From the NCBI RefSeq assembly GCF_004917065.1, contig NZ_SSYA01000003.1:124001-188000 (forward strand): DNA of 64,000 nucleotides, given 5' to 3'. The translations under genes and the position numbers were made by a program. Position 1 is the stretch's first letter. Every line of letters begins with the position of its first letter. The stretch comes from Geomonas ferrireducens (GTDB lineage: Bacteria; Desulfobacterota; Desulfuromonadia; Geobacterales; Geobacteraceae). The notes beneath the pieces are model-generated. The model worked only from the letters and a program-made list of their open reading frames with translations. It was not told the origin of the DNA and did no database searches. Positions 58,051 through 64,000 of the stretch are shown piece by piece.

Positions 58051-58301
58051 GCACTCGACCTCCGCCTCAGCAATTTTCAGTATGGGCACAGCCCTGGTTC
58101 CCCCTTCCGTGGCAGGCTCTGAAAAAAGGTGCGAAGAGTGCGGTGATTTCCCCCGCATGGGGGAACGCTGGGGTGAAATCGCCCACGTTCGACAGGTGCA
58201 GCCGGCGGTGCGATGGTTTATGACGGCACGGCAAACCGGAAAAGCAGCGGTGGGGCGCATCTGTAACGCGGCGCTGCTCGCGCGGCTGGAAACGTTCAAG
58301 T

Positions 58302-58317
58302 TGGCAGAGAGGTTGCA
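58302..58317 (+). promoter_or_regulatory. Candidate sigma-54 promoter of the BamE-like lipoprotein
   Basis: TGGCAGAGAGGTTGCA matches the RpoN consensus except one base, with exact spacing. Predicted start about 29 bases before the ATG. Confidence 0.62.
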
Positions 58318-58356
58318 CGTTTTGCGTGCGGTATTTTATTCATATCAGGAGGTCAG

Positions 58357-58791
58357 ATGATGAAGAGGGTTGGTTTGCTGGTTCTGGGCGCGTTTTTGGG
58401 AGGGTGCATGCATGCCGCACCCGGGGAAGTGAAAAAGGAAGCCGCGCCTGCTACGGTGCAGGCGCCTAAGAAGCTGGAGCTTAGCGAGGCTTCGCTTGCG
58501 GAACTGATCGTGAAGGATAAGACCACCAAGCAGGAGATCTTGGCGGCATTCGGCAGTCCTATTACCGTCGAACCTAATCAGCGGCAGCTTTCCAAGGAGA
58601 TGCTGGCCACCATCAAGATCGCCCTGCCTCCCATTGCCCGCACCAAGGAATTCTGGAAGTACAACGCACTTCCCTTTAACGCCGACGGCTCGATGAAGAG
58701 TAAGGTTCTGAGCGCCATGATCTTCATTGACGACAACGGCGTAGTGGTCGACTACATGACCTCATACACCCACGTCGCTCCTCCCCAGTAG
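58357..58791 (+). CDS. BamE/SmpA-like lipoprotein
   Basis: A 144-residue precursor with AGGAGG ribosome site. The leader MMKRVGLLVLGAFLGGC ends at a lipobox (LGGC, Cys17); an ATG at 58360 would drop one Met. A Pro/Ala-rich linker precedes a small alpha-beta domain with the BamE/SmpA-type opening LIVKDKTTKQEILAAFGSP, ending in strand LSAMIFIDDNGVVVDYMTS. BamE is part of the outer-membrane assembly complex, but many Geobacter lipoproteins carry this fold in other roles. The gene appears to be controlled by a sigma-54 promoter, unusual for a core BAM subunit, so a specialised role is more likely. Confidence 0.75.
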   Translation: MMKRVGLLVLGAFLGGCMHAAPGEVKKEAAPATVQAPKKLELSEASLAELIVKDKTTKQEILAAFGSPITVEPNQRQLSKEMLATIKIALPPIARTKEFWKYNALPFNADGSMKSKVLSAMIFIDDNGVVVDYMTSYTHVAPPQ

Positions 58792-58915
58792 TCAGTCCAT
58801 CCCGGGGAATGCCCCGCACTCGCCCTTCGGGCAAACTTCCCCCTTGCGGCGCGAAGGCCCCTAGGGGGTGAAGTCCGCGGTGCGAGAGACGAGGTCGGCG
58901 AAATAAGCGACGGCA

Positions 58916-58959
58916 ACAAAAAAGGCTCCTCTTCGAAAGAAGAGGAGCCTTTTTTGTTG
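58916..58959. terminator. Terminator after the lipoprotein gene
   Basis: AAAAAAGGCTCCTCTTC pairs with GAAGAGGAGCCTTTTTT around GAAA. T-runs on both strands, so it also serves the convergent gene at 58974. Confidence 0.93.
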
Positions 58960-58973
58960 TATCCCGGTGCCGT

Positions 58974-59210
58974 TTAAAGCTGGGGACGTGACCGTTGGGG
59001 ATGACAGCTGACGGACGCACCTCCCGCGCATCCTTGCATCATACCGACTGCCGCATCCGCGCCCCGGCCGGCGGGCGCGCTTTTCAGGCTCACCTGCCGC
59101 TCCACCCCCAACGGGGCCATCTCCACCCTTGGCGCAAGCCCGATCCCCGCTGCGAGGCAGGTGAGGGCGCCTACCAGGATCGCCGTGCATTTCTTGCTGA
59201 GTCTTTCCAT
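58974..59210 (-). CDS. Small exported hypothetical protein, 78 aa
   Basis: An AAGGAG site lies 8 bases before the ATG. The N-terminus MERLSKKCTAILVGALTCLAAGIGLA is a signal peptide or anchor. The rest is low in recognisable features, Gly/Ala-rich, with two Cys (GCAGGASVSC) and a basic end. It lies between a convergent terminator and the dockerin-type gene 24 bases upstream, so it may be the second gene of that unit. I do not recognise it. Confidence 0.5.
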   Translation of the reverse strand: MERLSKKCTAILVGALTCLAAGIGLAPRVEMAPLGVERQVSLKSAPAGRGADAAVGMMQGCAGGASVSCHPQRSRPQL

Positions 59211-59233
59211 TGCCGCTGCTCCTTACCCCTTTG

Positions 59234-60685
59234 CTACCGTGTCGGCAGGTTTTTTTGCACCTGCTTGAAGGTTGATAGCTCGTCCACGGGATAACCCGCC
59301 ACCGGTTTGGCGAGGTTGTACGTCTGGGTCGGGTCGACCGTGGACATGATGTTCTTGTCGGTCACCGTGTTGCCGTCGAGTTCGAAGACGGTCCAGGTGT
59401 TACCGGACTTGTTGGGGACGGTGTAGCTCTTCACGAGGGTGGTGCCGCGGAAAAGCTTGAGCTGGGCGCCGGACTCGGCGAGGTAACCGGTGGCCGAGTT
59501 GTTGTAGACGTAGAAGCGGTAGACGCCTGCCTGCTGGGTCAGGATGGTGAAGGTCTCGCTGCCGTTGTCGACGCCGTGGTTTGCCTGGTCCTGGTCGAGG
59601 TATGCCTCGGTGGTCGCACCGGGGAGGTTCCTGAGGGTCGTGCCGGTGATGGCGCTGCCGTACGGGTAACTGGTCTGGGGGTCGGCGGTGCTGGTGCCGA
59701 CGTGGAACCTCGGGGTGTTGTTGGACCCTATGGTGGTGAAGGTGTCGTCCGGGTTCAGGGGGCCGGTTACGTGGAGGTCGAGGTCGCGCTCGGCGCTCCC
59801 CCAGCTGAGGACGGCGCGGTAGGTGGTGGAGGGTGGCGTCCCGGTATCCACGGTGAAGTTCTGGCTGTTGTTGTAGGTGGACACCCCGGGGACGGAGTAG
59901 ACGGTGAAGTAGCCGTAGCTGGTCTCCACCCCGTCAACGAGCTTCACCACCTCCGCCGTGTAGCACCCGGCGGGGAAGTAGTCCTTGTAGTAATACCCGT
60001 AGCCGTCGGCCGTCTTGGCCAGGTAGGTTCCGGTGGTGGCGCCCAGCCCCGGGCGGAACCTGACCGTCAGGGCCGCACCGGTGTTGTTGGAGGCGTTCAG
60101 GACATAGCCGTTGATCGAGGTGGTGAGCGAAGCCTTGTCGGTCGTGAGCATGAGGACGGTTTCAAGTGCGGTGGCTGCACTCTGGCTCGGCTTGACGCCG
60201 TAGTAGTTCACGTCGCCGTAGCCGGTTTTGCTGAACACGAGCTGATAGGTGCTGGCCGCCGAGAGTCCGGAGAGACTGTAGCTGCCGGTGCTTTGCACCG
60301 TGGCGGTTGCCGCGGGGGTGCCTGCGCCGTCGGCGTACGCCGTCACGGTCGCCCCGGTGACGGCCAGCCCGGAGATCGGGTCCTTCACCGTGCCGGTAAC
60401 GGCGAGCGCCGGGATCATGACCGGGAGCCCGAGGTAGGCGTTGACCACGTTGCGCAGCTCTGTTATCGTGACCGCGCCGCTTTGGTCGGTGTCCACGCAG
60501 GACGTCGCGGTCTTGGTGCCGAGGAACATGTTGATCGCCCCCTGCACCTCGATCATAGTGACGCTTCCGTTCCCGTCGCAGTCCCCGGGTAGTGCGGTTG
60601 CGAACGCGGAAAGGTTGGAAATGAGGAGGGCGGCGCAGGCGAGCGCGACGATGAGTCCCCGTTTGTACAGGTCTGCCAGCTTCAT
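59234..60685 (-). CDS. Secreted protein with dockerin-type EF-hands and carboxypeptidase-regulatory-like domain
   Basis: A 483-residue exported protein. The start MKLADLYKRGLIVAL has AGGAG seven bases upstream. After the signal peptide are two calcium-binding EF-hand loops of dockerin type (DCDGNGSVTMIEV and DTDQSGAVTITEL, each ending in a helix ending YLG or FLG). A CarboxypepD_reg-like beta sandwich (about 100-185: ALAVTGTVKDPISGLAVTGATV) follows, then repeated beta domains including YRAVLSWGSAERDLDLHVTGP, similar to YfaP-type domains. No catalytic motif is seen. Probably a cell-surface or matrix protein. Dockerin here does not imply a cellulosome. Confidence 0.75.
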   Translation of the reverse strand: MKLADLYKRGLIVALACAALLISNLSAFATALPGDCDGNGSVTMIEVQGAINMFLGTKTATSCVDTDQSGAVTITELRNVVNAYLGLPVMIPALAVTGTVKDPISGLAVTGATVTAYADGAGTPAATATVQSTGSYSLSGLSAASTYQLVFSKTGYGDVNYYGVKPSQSAATALETVLMLTTDKASLTTSINGYVLNASNNTGAALTVRFRPGLGATTGTYLAKTADGYGYYYKDYFPAGCYTAEVVKLVDGVETSYGYFTVYSVPGVSTYNNSQNFTVDTGTPPSTTYRAVLSWGSAERDLDLHVTGPLNPDDTFTTIGSNNTPRFHVGTSTADPQTSYPYGSAITGTTLRNLPGATTEAYLDQDQANHGVDNGSETFTILTQQAGVYRFYVYNNSATGYLAESGAQLKLFRGTTLVKSYTVPNKSGNTWTVFELDGNTVTDKNIMSTVDPTQTYNLAKPVAGYPVDELSTFKQVQKNLPTR

Positions 60686-60840
60686 GTAGTTTCTCCTGCT
60701 TTGCGGTGCGGAAAATGGCCCGCGCGGCCCCGCTGCGGCGCCACTGCGGCTGCCGTTTTCCAGCAAATACGGTGCCACTTGCCCCGTGCGCCGTCAGTGC
60801 CTCCCCCGCGCGGGTTTGCGTGTTTCGCCCCATGGGGCTA

Positions 60841-60856
60841 TGGGGGATATGCCCCA
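60841..60856. promoter_or_regulatory. Palindrome TGGGG-N6-CCCCA in the divergent region
   Basis: TGGGGGATATGCCCCA lies between the dockerin-type gene (155 bases away) and the kinase (140 bases away). It has the same layout as the site at 52193-52210. Confidence 0.45.
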
Positions 60857-60996
60857 GTTTTTGTCAGGCGTTGAGGTTATAGGTGGGGCAAATCGCTCGA
60901 TTGTGCCCCGGGAGCGGGGCTCACCCCCGTCTGCAGGCACCTCCGGCGCTCTGGCGCAGGTTTTGCTCCGCTGCATTCATTTACGGCGAGGTGATC

Positions 60997-62385
60997 ATGA
61001 GTACCAACCTTTTTACCAGCATCGTGCTTAACCTGACCGACGGGATCTACGTGATCCAGGAGGGGAAGGCTATCTTTTTGAACGACCGCTTCGGGGCGAT
61101 TTTCGGCTACCCGAGCGTCGAAGGGCTGATCGGCCGCGACATGTACGCCGACGTCTATCCCGACCGGCAGAGCGTCGACCTGTTCCGCCACGTGCACGAG
61201 CAGCTCTTGAAGGGGGATCGCTCCGCGGTCTCCTGGGGGCAGCCGTCGGCGCGGCTTGACGGCAGCGTCTTCTGGATCGAGGTGGAAGCGCGTCTCATCG
61301 AGGTGGAAGGTAAACCCGCCATCTTCGGAACCTTCCTGGACCGCACCGACTGCAAGCTGATCGGCGAGGCGATGCATGCGACCCAGGAGACCCTGCGGCT
61401 TCTTTTGGACGCCATGGAGGACCGCGTTTACGTCGTCACCGACGACTACCGCATCGTCTACGCGAACCGCAAGATGCGCGAGGGGCTTTTGGGGGATCTC
61501 GAGCAGGACTTCTGCTACCAGGTCTGCCGCGGCCAGCAGACCCGCTGTGAGGACTGCTGCGTCGACGACGGGTTCTTCGACTCCGAGCGCCCCCTGCACA
61601 AGGAGTTCTACAACGAGGTGACCAAGCTTTGGTACTCGGTCATCGAGCTTCCCGTCCGGATGCCCGGCATCGAGCAGCGCACGAAGCTCGCCGTCGCCCG
61701 CGACATCACCGTGCGACGGGAGGCCGAGAACAAGGTGCGCGCTCTCACCCGGAAACTTCTGAGCGTGCAGGAGGACGAGAGAAAGCACCTCTCCAGGGAG
61801 CTGCACGACGACCTCGGGCAGCGCTTGAACGCCGCGAAGATCATCGTCGACGTTCTCGCCGAGGACCTCGCTTCCTCCCCGGGTGATGCTCCCGCCCGGA
61901 TGCGTCATCTCTCCGAGGTGCTGAAGGACAGCGTGCAGTCGATCCGCACCATCTGCGCCGGCCTGCGCCCCTCGCCGCTTGAGAAACTTGGGCTTGTCGA
62001 CGCCATCCGCCACGACTGCGACAGTTTCTCGACCCACCACGGGGTGAACGTCCGCTTTTCCGCCCATGGACTGGAAGGGGTGCGCCTCCCCCATGAGGGT
62101 GAAATCACCCTGTACCGGGTATTCCAGGAGGCGCTGCATAACGTGGTGAAGCACGCGCGGGCAAGCGAGGTGGCCATAAGCCTCGTCGTTTCCCACCCGG
62201 TGCTCAGGATGCGCATCACCGACAACGGCAGGGGATTCGATCCCGCTCGCGCGGTCCCCGCCGGAAAAGCGGGGCTCGGGCTCGTCGGCATGGCCGAGCG
62301 GGTCGAGCTTTTAAACGGCTCCTTCGAGCTCACCTCCCGCCCCGGGAAGGGGACGCGTATCGCCGTGGAGATTCCCATCGCCTAG
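60997..62385 (+). CDS. Soluble PAS-PAS sensor kinase, HisKA_3 type
   Basis: A 462-residue cytoplasmic kinase without membrane segments. The GAGGTGATC site supports the ATG at 60997. The first PAS domain is at about 8-125 (NDRFGAIFGYPSVEGLIG). The second, at about 135-250, contains an unusual Cys cluster (FCYQVCRGQQTRCEDCC), which could hold a metal, an iron-sulfur centre or redox disulfides. The NarX-type DHp H-box is SRELHDDLGQRLNAAK, with ATPase motifs ALHNVVKHA, DNGRGFD and GLGLVGMAERV. It pairs with the NarL-type regulator 41 bases downstream. The Cys cluster suggests redox or metal sensing (inference). Confidence 0.9.
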   Translation: MSTNLFTSIVLNLTDGIYVIQEGKAIFLNDRFGAIFGYPSVEGLIGRDMYADVYPDRQSVDLFRHVHEQLLKGDRSAVSWGQPSARLDGSVFWIEVEARLIEVEGKPAIFGTFLDRTDCKLIGEAMHATQETLRLLLDAMEDRVYVVTDDYRIVYANRKMREGLLGDLEQDFCYQVCRGQQTRCEDCCVDDGFFDSERPLHKEFYNEVTKLWYSVIELPVRMPGIEQRTKLAVARDITVRREAENKVRALTRKLLSVQEDERKHLSRELHDDLGQRLNAAKIIVDVLAEDLASSPGDAPARMRHLSEVLKDSVQSIRTICAGLRPSPLEKLGLVDAIRHDCDSFSTHHGVNVRFSAHGLEGVRLPHEGEITLYRVFQEALHNVVKHARASEVAISLVVSHPVLRMRITDNGRGFDPARAVPAGKAGLGLVGMAERVELLNGSFELTSRPGKGTRIAVEIPIA

Positions 62386-62426
62386 CGCCCTCGCGGCGCC
62401 GGCTTCAATTCGAGGAGGTTTTTTGC

Positions 62427-63101
62427 ATGGAAGGAAAAAGCAGGGTCATCATCGTTGACGATCACCCCCTGTTTCGTGAAGGGGTGAAGGGGCTTGTGGA
62501 GCGAACCTCCGAGTACACCTGCATCGGTGAAGCGGGAAGCGGCGCCGAGGCGCTGGCGCTGGCCAGGGAGCTGAAACCCGAGCTCATGACCATGGACATC
62601 TCGCTTCCAGATGTAAGCGGCATCGAGGCGGTGCGCCAGATCATGCGCGAGGTCCCGTCGGTGAAGATCCTCATGCTGAGCATGCATCCCAAATTCGAGT
62701 ACGTGGCCGAGGCCCTGAGGGCCGGAGCGCGCGGCTACGTGATGAAAGAGGCGACCAGTACCCGACTAGTGGCCGCCATGGACGCCCTGCGGCGCGGCGA
62801 GTACTTCCTGGACGGGCAGGTCTCGCAGGACATCGTGGCGAACCTGGGGAATTCCGGTCAGGGGGAAGCCACGGTGTGCGACGAACGGTACGCGCTTTTG
62901 TCCCCCAGGGAGCAGCAGGTGATGCGACTGGTCGCCGAAGGCGGGGTGATACGACAGATAGCGTCGGATCTGGGGCTCAGCGTGAAGACGGTTGAGAACC
63001 ACCTCACAAACCTCATGAAGAAGCTCGATGTGCACAGCAGGATGGAACTCGTGCGCTATGCGGCGCGTCTTGGGGTTATCGATCTGGAGCAGTGGAAATA
63101 G
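62427..63101 (+). CDS. NarL/FixJ-type response regulator
   Basis: A 224-residue regulator with a GGAGG ribosome site. The receiver (about 6-125) has VDDHPLFREGVK, phospho-acceptor Asp in TMDISLPDVSG and Lys in VMKE. The LuxR-type helix-turn-helix (about 158-220) reads LSPREQQVMRLVAEGGVIRQIA, then LGLSVKTVENHLTNLMKK. It is the cognate partner of the PAS-PAS kinase upstream. Targets unknown. A GC-rich hairpin at 63116-63153 follows. Confidence 0.93.
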   Translation: MEGKSRVIIVDDHPLFREGVKGLVERTSEYTCIGEAGSGAEALALARELKPELMTMDISLPDVSGIEAVRQIMREVPSVKILMLSMHPKFEYVAEALRAGARGYVMKEATSTRLVAAMDALRRGEYFLDGQVSQDIVANLGNSGQGEATVCDERYALLSPREQQVMRLVAEGGVIRQIASDLGLSVKTVENHLTNLMKKLDVHSRMELVRYAARLGVIDLEQWK

Positions 63102-63115
63102 GTAGGAAGTTAGAG

Positions 63116-63153
63116 GGCCCTGCCGGCAGAGGATGGTCGCTGCCGGCAGGGCC
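63116..63153. terminator. GC-rich hairpin between convergent genes
   Basis: GGCCCTGCCGGCAG / CTGCCGGCAGGGCC, a perfect 14-bp stem with 10-base loop, 15 bases after the regulator stop. It lacks a strong T-run. Confidence 0.65.
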
Positions 63154-63163
63154 ATAGCGGTTG

Positions 63164-64000
63164 TTACAGCTTTGCGGTTGCGTCTTTCTTGCCCTGCTGA
63201 TCCTGCATTTCCTGCTGTCTCTTGCGTTCCTTGAGGATCTCCTGGGCCTTGTGCTCCCTTTCCTCCGCCGCCTTGCGGTATGCGGCATCGTAGTCGACCC
63301 CCTTCAGCTTGCCAAGCCCGTAGACCCCGATCTTGTTCTCGCCGAACTGGTTCGCCACGAAGATCACCTCGGAGAGTTCGAAGTCCTTCTGGGCCAGTTT
63401 CTGGAAATAGTCCAGATCCCTTTTGCTGATGGAGATGTCGCTGGGGAGGTTCATCCCCCCGACCGGAAGCTTCGCCGAGCCGAAGTAGCCCAACAGGCGC
63501 CCCTTGTCGCTGAAGATCTGCACGTTCTGGTGCCCGGAGTCGACCACGTAGACGTAGCCGTTCTCGTCCGTGGCAATCCCCTTCGGACGGGCGAACTGCC
63601 CCATGCCGTCGCCGAACTTGCCGAAGGTGCCGAGGAAGTGGCCGTCGCGGTCGTAGGAGGTCACCGTCCCCCTGCCGGCGTTGGTGACCCAGAGGACCCC
63701 TTTGTCGTCGAGGCTCATCCGGGTGGGGAGGCACAGGGACTGGTTCGGGTCGTCCATCTTTCCGATCTCGCGGATCTGCGCTCCCGTCATCGGGTTCAGC
63801 ACGCGGATCACGGATTTCCTCGTGTCGAGCACGTACAGGTTCTCGTCATCGACCGCGATGTCGGTCGGCGTGAAGCCTAAGTCCCCTCCGATGGATTTCA
63901 GGTACTCACCGTTGTTGTCGTAGATGAGGACCTCCTTGCGTTCGATGTCGGACGCGAACACGAAGCCCGTGCTGTCCACGGCAACGCCTACCGGTTTCTT
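63164..64000 (-). CDS. NHL-repeat protein, C-terminal part (cut by window edge)
   Basis: The frame is open to the window end, so this is the last ~278 residues of a longer protein. It is built of NHL-type propeller repeats: GFTPTDIAVDDENLYVLDTRKSVIRVLN, LPTRMSLDDKGVLWVTNAGRGTV and RPKGIATDENGYVYVVDSGHQNVQIF, in each of which a strand is followed by Asp-x-x-x-(V/I). The C-terminus is a long charged helix (AAEEREHKAQEILKERKRQQEMQ). NHL proteins often accompany envelope cytochromes in Geobacter, possibly as scaffolds. The start and any signal peptide lie outside the window. Confidence 0.85.
   Translation of the reverse strand, partial: KKPVGVAVDSTGFVFASDIERKEVLIYDNNGEYLKSIGGDLGFTPTDIAVDDENLYVLDTRKSVIRVLNPMTGAQIREIGKMDDPNQSLCLPTRMSLDDKGVLWVTNAGRGTVTSYDRDGHFLGTFGKFGDGMGQFARPKGIATDENGYVYVVDSGHQNVQIFSDKGRLLGYFGSAKLPVGGMNLPSDISISKRDLDYFQKLAQKDFELSEVIFVANQFGENKIGVYGLGKLKGVDYDAAYRKAAEEREHKAQEILKERKRQQEMQDQQGKKDATAKL

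Larger units (their letters stand above)
57761..58301. other. Divergent region between cytochrome gene B and the lipoprotein gene
   Basis: About 540 bases without a convincing gene. It holds the long inverted repeat at 57896-57960, an AT-rich possible promoter near 58022-58050 and a CCCCC/GGGGG hairpin at 58148-58165. Small frames here lack ribosome sites and leaders. Confidence 0.55.

Noticed and set aside
57761-58356. GEMM (c-di-GMP/cGAMP) riboswitch upstream of cytochrome B
   Set aside because: I looked for the GAAA tetraloop and the ACGCAAAGCC-like core expected before Geobacter cytochromes and did not find them in this leader or upstream of cytochrome A.
57953-58360. A 135-codon plus-strand frame before the lipoprotein
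   Set aside because: No ribosome site, no recognisable domain, and it runs through the sigma-54 promoter and into the start of the lipoprotein gene.

Overview
The window looks like the chromosome of a Geobacter-type bacterium (order Geobacterales; Geobacter, Geomonas or Citrifermentans). This is inferred from high GC, large secreted multiheme c-type cytochromes, many two-component proteins, sigma-54-like (-24/-12) promoters, a periplasmic AssT/Dsb system and a PEP-CTERM protein. I assign no species. There is one tRNA gene (initiator Met) and I see no phage, transposase or CRISPR array.

Layout. 0-5.8 kb: a glycosyltransferase cut by the edge, a PAS kinase, a lipoprotein with a 9-bp tandem repeat upstream of its promoter, a Spy/CpxP-like protein and an OFA-type transporter. 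5.8-12.5 kb: a lone TadG-like protein, DUF309, an exported carbonic anhydrase, a TSUP/DUF1634 pair, a sigma-54 promoter with a short terminated transcript before a beta-barrel gene, tRNA-fMet, and two His-rich secreted proteins. 12.5-19.2 kb: a degenerate hemerythrin, then a minus-strand run dsbL-dsbI-assT-tlpA-ccdA-rhodanese-outer-membrane channel. 19.8-25 kb: a kinase/regulator pair, an alkyltransferase-like protein and katG. 25.2-31.3 kb: gltB-gltD. 31.7-40.7 kb: chemotaxis and signalling (MCP, PEP-CTERM protein, HD-GYP/REC, NarL-type regulator with a 1035-residue kinase, PilZ, Lrp). 40.9-48 kb: alanine dehydrogenase, then a TonB receptor/binding protein pair divergent from a hybrid kinase. 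48.4-57.8 kb: two very large multiheme cytochrome genes flanking a parvulin foldase. 58.3-64 kb: a BamE-like lipoprotein, a dockerin-type secreted protein, another kinase/regulator pair and an NHL-repeat protein cut by the edge.

The most exciting observation concerns the two cytochrome genes. Each is interrupted early by a single in-frame TGA. In both, the frame continues without a shift, the residues on both sides of the TGA are conserved (pattern SxGHxGxW-U-xPSxRQ), and a GC-rich hairpin whose loop begins AG lies exactly 16 nt after the TGA, as expected of a bacterial SECIS element. Signal peptide and first heme motif lie before the TGA; seven CXXCH hemes and the C-terminal PKD-like domains lie after it. 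The simplest reading is that both are selenocysteine-containing multiheme cytochromes that conventional annotation would split in two. I do not recall an established selenoprotein family of this kind, but could not search.

How the genes work together. The cytochrome block (two cytochromes plus a periplasmic foldase) would serve envelope electron transfer. The AssT block supplies its own oxidative folding pair (DsbL/DsbI) and adds a reductive arm (CcdA/TlpA), a rhodanese and an outer-membrane channel, suggesting handling of sulfated aromatics. gltBD and ald/Lrp cover nitrogen and alanine metabolism. The remaining genes are largely sensory.
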